Source of the DNA: Pseudoflavonifractor sp. MSJ-37
GTDB lineage: Bacteria; Bacillota; Clostridia; Oscillospirales; Oscillospiraceae
Assembly: GCF_018917965.1 (NCBI RefSeq)
Contig: NZ_JAHLPP010000001.1
Location: forward strand, 62,001-126,000
Length of the DNA: 64,000 bases
Direction of reading: 5' to 3'
In this document: positions 59,507 to 64,000 of the stretch, piece after piece
Numbering within the stretch: position 1 is the first letter of the stretch
Layout of the letters: each line of letters begins with the position of its first letter
Position numbers and translations under genes: made by a program
The notes under the pieces: model-generated
The model's database searches: none
Seen by the model: the letters and a program-made list of their open reading frames with translations, nothing else
Told to the model about the DNA's origin: nothing

Positions 59507-60931
59507 ATGAAATTCAACAGATCTGCTATCCCTGCTCTCGGGACCGCGCTGGCCCTGACCGCCTCTTTGTCCGCCCCTGCTCTCGCCGCCGGTCCCAGCG
59601 CCGGCATCGCGGTCCAGCTGGACGGCAAGAACGTCCCCTTCACCGACGCCGCCCCTGAGGTCAGCGCCAACCGCACCTTCCTCCCCATGCGGGCCGTGCT
59701 GGAGGCCATGGGCGCCACCGTGGACTATGATGCCGCGCAGAAGCTGATCACCGCCACCCGGGGCGGCACCAAGCTGGAGATGGTCCTGGGCGCCAAGGAG
59801 GCCGCCATCACCGAGAACGGCAAGACCCGCACCATGAAGATGGATGTGGCCGCCTACGCCAAGAACAACCGTACCTATGTGCCCGTCCGCTTCACGGCGG
59901 AGGCCTTCGGCTGCAACGTGGGCTGGGATCAGGACGACAAGACCGTCATCATCGTGGACACCGACAAGCTGCTGGATGGCGCGGAGTTCACGCTGATGGA
60001 CAACTATGCCGCCTATTCCGTCAAGAAGGTGGGCGACAAGAACCAGACGGTGAAAGGCACCCTGACCGGCGACATGACGGTGGATAAGGCCGCCTCCGGC
60101 GCTGACGCGGACGTGAAGGTGAGCTTCGGCGCCACCTTCGACGCTGTCTCCTCTCAGACCGCCGGCCAGATCAAGCTGAGCCTGGACCTCTCCGGCATCC
60201 TGGATGCCGCCGGGACGGATGCGGATTTGGATGCCGATACCGCCGCGCTCCTGAACGCCATGAAGGAGACCCTGAAGAACGTGGACATGGAGCTCCGCAT
60301 GAACATGGAGACCGGCAAGTTCTACCTGTCCTGCCCCGCTCTGGCCAGCCTGATGGGCGAGGAGGACGACATCTGGTTCGAGGTGGACCTGGAGTCCGTG
60401 ATGGCCTCCTCCGGCGTGGATATGAGCGGACTCATGGAGGTCGTCTCCAGCAGTACCGGCACCGATATGAAGGAGTCCCTCACCGGCGTGCTGTCCGCCA
60501 TCACCCTGAGCGACAAGGACAGCGCCTATGAGGAGCTGTCCGACATGGCCGCCCTGTACACCGGTATGCTCAGCGACTCCGCCTTCACCAAGAAGGGCAG
60601 CGACTATGTCTCTACCGTCAGCGGCACGCAGGACGGTCTGGCGGTCAGCTACACCACCACGCTCAAGACCACCGGCAGCGACGTGACCGGCATGGCGCTG
60701 GACATGACCATGAAGGGCGAGACCGACGGCGAGAAGGTGGACACTGCGCTGAAGATGTCCGTGGACAGCAGCAAGATGACCATGACCATGAAGTTCGCCA
60801 TGGCGGGCATGACCATGGACATCGACCTGAAGGCCGATCTGGGCACCACCACGACCGCCCCTGTCACCACTCTGCCCGCTGGCGCCAAGACCGTGGATCT
60901 GGGCAGCGCATTTGTGGAGGAGCTGGAGTGA
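59507..60931 (+). CDS. Secreted protein with copper amine oxidase-like N-terminal stalk domain
   Basis: A 474-residue exported protein. Signal peptide (ALGTALALTASLSAPALAAG), then a copper-amine-oxidase-N-like 'stalk' domain (about 30-150) with RTFLPMRAVLEAMGATVDYD and RTYVPVRFTAEAFGCNVGWD. The remaining 320 residues are acidic, Thr/Ser-rich and beta-rich, resembling a large LppX/LolA-like or DUF fold; not assigned. ATG 59507 is eight bases after GGAGG; an ATG three bases earlier is also possible. Strong terminator downstream. Confidence 0.85.
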   Translation: MKFNRSAIPALGTALALTASLSAPALAAGPSAGIAVQLDGKNVPFTDAAPEVSANRTFLPMRAVLEAMGATVDYDAAQKLITATRGGTKLEMVLGAKEAAITENGKTRTMKMDVAAYAKNNRTYVPVRFTAEAFGCNVGWDQDDKTVIIVDTDKLLDGAEFTLMDNYAAYSVKKVGDKNQTVKGTLTGDMTVDKAASGADADVKVSFGATFDAVSSQTAGQIKLSLDLSGILDAAGTDADLDADTAALLNAMKETLKNVDMELRMNMETGKFYLSCPALASLMGEEDDIWFEVDLESVMASSGVDMSGLMEVVSSSTGTDMKESLTGVLSAITLSDKDSAYEELSDMAALYTGMLSDSAFTKKGSDYVSTVSGTQDGLAVSYTTTLKTTGSDVTGMALDMTMKGETDGEKVDTALKMSVDSSKMTMTMKFAMAGMTMDIDLKADLGTTTTAPVTTLPAGAKTVDLGSAFVEELE

Positions 60932-60975
60932 TCTCGCCCCGCGCCTGACCGCGGGACATGACAGATCGATAGACG

Positions 60976-61012
60976 AGGCCCCCGGATGCAACCGCATCCG
61001 GGGGCCTTCCTT
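60976..61012 (+). terminator. Terminator after the stalk-domain gene
   Basis: AGGCCCCCGGATGC and complement form a 14-bp stem followed by TCCTT; convergent with uvrA. Confidence 0.75.
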
Positions 61013-61016
61013 ATGT

Positions 61017-63839
61017 TCACAGCATCCGCTTGAGATAGGTCCCGGTATAGGAGGCCGGACAGGCGGCCACTTCCTCGGGGGTGCCGGCCACGACGATGCT
61101 CCCGCCGCCGTCGCCGCCCTCGGGGCCCAGATCGATGATGTGGTCGGCGGTCTTGATCACGTCCAGGTTATGCTCGATGACCACCACGGTGTTGCCCACC
61201 TCCACCAGCTTCTGGAGGACCTCCACCAGCTTGTGGACGTCGGCGGTGTGGAGGCCGGTGGTGGGCTCGTCTAGGATATAGATCGTGGAGCCGGTGGAGC
61301 GCTTGGCCAGCTCCGTGGCCAGCTTCACCCGCTGGGCCTCGCCGCCGGAGAGAGTGGTGGAGGGCTGGCCCAGCTTCACATAGCCGAGGCCCACCTCGTA
61401 GAGCGTCTGGACCTTGTTATAGAGCTTGGGCAGGTTCTCGAAAAAGCCGAGAGACTCCTCCACCGTCATCTCCAGCACCTCGTGGATGTTTTTGCCCTTG
61501 TAGCGGACCTCGAGAGTCTCCCGGTTGTAGCGCTTGCCCTTGCAGACCTCACAGGGGACATAGATGTCCGGCAGGAAGTGCATCTCGATCTTGAGCAGAC
61601 CGTCGCCGGAGCAGGCCTCACACCGGCCGCCACGGACGTTGAAGGAGAACCGGCCGGGGCCATAGCCCCGGGCCTTGGCGTCCTGCGTGGAGGCAAAGAG
61701 CTCCCGGATGTCGTTGAAGAGCCCGGTGTAGGTGGCGGGATTGGAGCGGGGCGTCCGGCCGATGGGGGACTGGTCGATGGCGATCACCTTGTCCAGGAAC
61801 TCCTCGCCCTCGATGCCCCGGTGCTTCCCGGCCCGGGTCTTGGCCCGGTTCAGGTCGGCGGCCAGCCGCTTGTAGAGGATCTCGTTGACCAGACTGGACT
61901 TGCCGGAGCCGGACACGCCGGTGACGCAGGTGAACGTGCCCAGCGGGATGGACACGTCCACGTCCCGCAGGTTGTTCTCCGCCGCCCCCCGGATGGTAAG
62001 GACGTGGCCGTTCCCCGGACGCCGACGCTCCGGGACGGGGATCTTCTTCCGGCCGGACAGGTAGTCGCCGGTGATGGAGCCGGGGGTGGCCATGATCTCC
62101 TCCGCCGTGCCGGCGGCCACTACCTGACCGCCGTGGATGCCCGCGCCGGGGCCGATGTCCACGATGTAGTCGGCGGCCCGCATGGTGTCCTCGTCATGCT
62201 CCACCACCAGGAGGGTGTTGCCCAGGTCCCGGAGGCGCTTCATGGTGTCCAGGAGCATATCGTTGTCCCGCTGATGGAGGCCGATGGAGGGCTCGTCCAG
62301 GATGTAGAGCACCCCCATGAGGGACGAACCGATCTGCGTGGCCAGACGGATCCGCTGGCTCTCGCCGCCGGAGAGGGTGGCGGCGGAGCGGGACAGGGTG
62401 AGATACTGGAGGCCCACGCTCTTCAGGAAGCCCAGCCGGGACCGGATCTCCTTCAAGATCCGGTCGGCGATCCGCATCTGCTGTTCCGTCAGGGTGAGCT
62501 GGTCCAGGAAGGCCAGAGCATCGGTGACGGACTTCCGGCAGAAGGCGTCGATGTCGATGCCGCCCACGGTGACGGCCAGAGCCTCCTTTCGGAGCCGGCG
62601 GCCGCCGCAGTCGGGACAGGGACGGTCGCTCATGCACTCCTCCAGCTCCCGGCGGGAGGAGTCGGACTGGGTCTCCCGATAGCGGCGCTCCAGGTTATTG
62701 CACACGCCCTCGAAGGCCTGCATGAGGGTGCCCCTGCCGTTTTCCCGCTCGTAGGTCAGCTTGAGCTTCTCGCCCCTGGTGCCGTAGAGGATCACGTCCA
62801 GCACCTCGGGAGGCAGGTCCTTCACCGGGGTGGTGAGCTTGAACTTGTACTGCTTGGCCAGCGCATCGAAGTACATCCGGGAGATGCCGTCCCCCTTGAT
62901 GTTGTTCCAGCCGGTGGCGGTGATGGCCCCGTCCAGGATGGAGAGGTCTTGATCGGGGATGATCAGGTCCGGGTCGGCCTTGAGCTGAGAGCCCAGACCG
63001 GTGCAGGTGGGGCAGGCGCCGTAGGGATTGTTGAAGGAGAACATCCGGGGAGAAAGCTCCTCGATGGAGATGCCGCAGTCCTCGCAGGCGTAGTTCTGGG
63101 AGAAGAGGATGTCACGGTCCTCCTTCACCAGATCGATCACCACCAGGCCGCCGGCCAGACTGGAGGCGGCCTCTACGGAGTCGGTGAGGCGGCGGCTGAT
63201 GTCCGCCTTGATGACCAGACGGTCCACCACGATCTCGATGGAGTGCTTCTTGTTCTTGTCCAGCTCGATCTCCTCGGTCAGGTCGTAGAGAGAGCCGTCC
63301 ACCCGGCAGCGGACATAGCCGGACCTCCGGGCGTCCTCCAGCAGCTTCTGATGGGTGCCCTTCTTGCCGCGGACCACCGGGGCCATGACCTGGATCCGGG
63401 TGCCCTCGGGCAGGGCCATGACCTGGTCGATGATCTGGTCGATGGTCTGCTGGCGGATCTCTTTGCCGCACTTGGGGCAGTGGGGGGTGCCCACCCGGGC
63501 CCAGAGGAGGCGGAGATAGTCGTAGATCTCCGTGACGGTGCCCACGGTGGAGCGGGGGTTCTTGGAGGTGGTCTTTTGGTCGATGGAGATGGCGGGGGAG
63601 AGGCCGTCGATGTAGTCCACATCGGGCTTTTCCATCTGGCCCAGGAACATCCGGGCATAGGAGCTCAGGGACTCCACATACCGGCGCTGGCCCTCGGCAT
63701 AGATGGTGTCGAAGGCCAGAGAGGACTTGCCGGAGCCGGACAGGCCCGTGAGGACCACCAGCTTGTCCCGGGGGATGTCCACATCGATGTTCTTCAGATT
63801 GTTCTCCCGGGCGCCTTTGACGAAGATATGGTCGAGCAT
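61017..63839 (-). CDS. uvrA: Excinuclease ABC subunit A
   Basis: A 940-residue UvrA of normal length. The first Walker A is [10 protein letters not shown] (32-41); a zinc finger has [12 protein letters not shown]; the UvrB-binding region follows. Signature 1 is [19 protein letters not shown] with [13 protein letters not shown]. The second half has [19 protein letters not shown], a second zinc finger [10 protein letters not shown] ... [22 protein letters not shown] and LDEPTTGLH. Nucleotide excision repair: damage search with UvrB. uvrB and uvrC are not in the window. Confidence 0.96.
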   Translation of the reverse strand: MLDHIFVKGARENNLKNIDVDIPRDKLVVLTGLSGSGKSSLAFDTIYAEGQRRYVESLSSYARMFLGQMEKPDVDYIDGLSPAISIDQKTTSKNPRSTVGTVTEIYDYLRLLWARVGTPHCPKCGKEIRQQTIDQIIDQVMALPEGTRIQVMAPVVRGKKGTHQKLLEDARRSGYVRCRVDGSLYDLTEEIELDKNKKHSIEIVVDRLVIKADISRRLTDSVEAASSLAGGLVVIDLVKEDRDILFSQNYACEDCGISIEELSPRMFSFNNPYGACPTCTGLGSQLKADPDLIIPDQDLSILDGAITATGWNNIKGDGISRMYFDALAKQYKFKLTTPVKDLPPEVLDVILYGTRGEKLKLTYERENGRGTLMQAFEGVCNNLERRYRETQSDSSRRELEECMSDRPCPDCGGRRLRKEALAVTVGGIDIDAFCRKSVTDALAFLDQLTLTEQQMRIADRILKEIRSRLGFLKSVGLQYLTLSRSAATLSGGESQRIRLATQIGSSLMGVLYILDEPSIGLHQRDNDMLLDTMKRLRDLGNTLLVVEHDEDTMRAADYIVDIGPGAGIHGGQVVAAGTAEEIMATPGSITGDYLSGRKKIPVPERRRPGNGHVLTIRGAAENNLRDVDVSIPLGTFTCVTGVSGSGKSSLVNEILYKRLAADLNRAKTRAGKHRGIEGEEFLDKVIAIDQSPIGRTPRSNPATYTGLFNDIRELFASTQDAKARGYGPGRFSFNVRGGRCEACSGDGLLKIEMHFLPDIYVPCEVCKGKRYNRETLEVRYKGKNIHEVLEMTVEESLGFFENLPKLYNKVQTLYEVGLGYVKLGQPSTTLSGGEAQRVKLATELAKRSTGSTIYILDEPTTGLHTADVHKLVEVLQKLVEVGNTVVVIEHNLDVIKTADHIIDLGPEGGDGGGSIVVAGTPEEVAACPASYTGTYLKRML

Positions 63840-63848
63840 AGGTCTTGC

Positions 63849-64000
63849 TTACTCCTTTTCTGATACAGCGGCCAGCTCCCGCTGGACGTATTTGGGCAGT
63901 TTTTCCACCACCAGCCGGTAGGACAGGGCGCACAGGTCTGCCAAGACCTCCTCCGGGACATCGCCGTCCAGCAGGACGGCGATCCAGTGCCGCTTATCGC
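63849..64000 (-). CDS. MmcQ/YjbR family protein, C-terminal part
   Basis: The last 50 codons of a gene that continues beyond the window: [20 protein letters not shown], then [16 protein letters not shown] and a stop at 63849-63851. KRHW...LDGDVP...SY.LV is the typical C-terminus of MmcQ/YjbR (CyaY-like fold) proteins, of unknown biochemical function. Its stop is 9 bases before the uvrA start, so uvrA may be co-transcribed. Confidence 0.7.
   Translation of the reverse strand, partial: DKRHWIAVLLDGDVPEEVLADLCALSYRLVVEKLPKYVQRELAAVSEKE

Noticed and set aside
61482-63863. 793-codon plus-strand frame opposite uvrA
   Set aside because: Mirror of the uvrA codons; no recognisable domain.

Overview
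The window looks like a chromosomal segment of a GC-rich, endospore-forming anaerobic Clostridia member, most likely the Oscillospiraceae (Oscillibacter, Dysosmobacter or Lawsonibacter-like; inferred, not proven). Reasons: spoIVB next to spo0A, a BclA-like spore-surface protein, a PyrK-dependent PyrD, rubredoxin-first rubrerythrins, low-GC-type sigma-A promoters and strong AGGAGG ribosome binding sites.

Layout. 1-3323 (minus): AIM24 protein, an anti-sigma-type ATPase, a decayed ORF, a STAS protein and a MATE transporter whose C-terminus looks like a degenerate anti-sigma ATPase. 3504-3722: cytidylate-kinase-like fragment. 3797-9920 (minus): adaptor, ABC ATPase, FtsX-type permease and a large SLH-domain protein. 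10208-14557: a LysR regulator, an HpcH-type aldolase, an IlvD/Edd dehydratase and an orphan corrinoid protein. 14866-16992: spoIVB and spo0A; a possible structured RNA lies just downstream. 17533-19376: a rubrerythrin and a second gene fusing flavin reductase, rubredoxin and an almost identical copy of that rubrerythrin. 19510-22460: an AT-rich island with AraC and MFS genes and a broken TetR gene.

22565-30338 (minus): YgiQ radical SAM protein, a histidine phosphatase-GNAT fusion, a small DUF protein and pyrC-pyrF-pyrK-pyrD behind a leader with an attenuator-like hairpin. 30616-32664: a small protein, two serine tRNAs, a 96-residue unknown and an SH3-NlpC/P60 hydrolase. 33342-34454: collagen-like protein with seven 54-bp repeats. 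34520-41267: CdaR-type regulator, glycerate dehydrogenase and kinase, RpiR regulator, class I aldolase and FGGY kinase. 41337-45351 (minus): pstSCAB with a HAD phosphatase where phoU might be expected. 45898-51787: a TetR regulator divergent from a nucleoside-type ABC importer (two permeases, the first frameshifted; ATPase; BMP lipoprotein). 51863-64000: lone prepilin, iron alcohol dehydrogenase, MreB/Mbl, a 58-residue Arc-like protein overlapping comF, RecD2, a small export protein, a stalk-domain protein, uvrA and the end of a YjbR-type gene.

Most interesting points: the MATE/ATPase fusion in a partner-switching operon, the duplicated and fused rubrerythrin, sigma-H and 0A-box signals before spo0A, the structured region after it, the pyr leader, the two-base frameshift in the nucleoside permease, and a sigma-K-like promoter before the collagen-like gene. 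All functions are read from sequence by eye; no database search was made.
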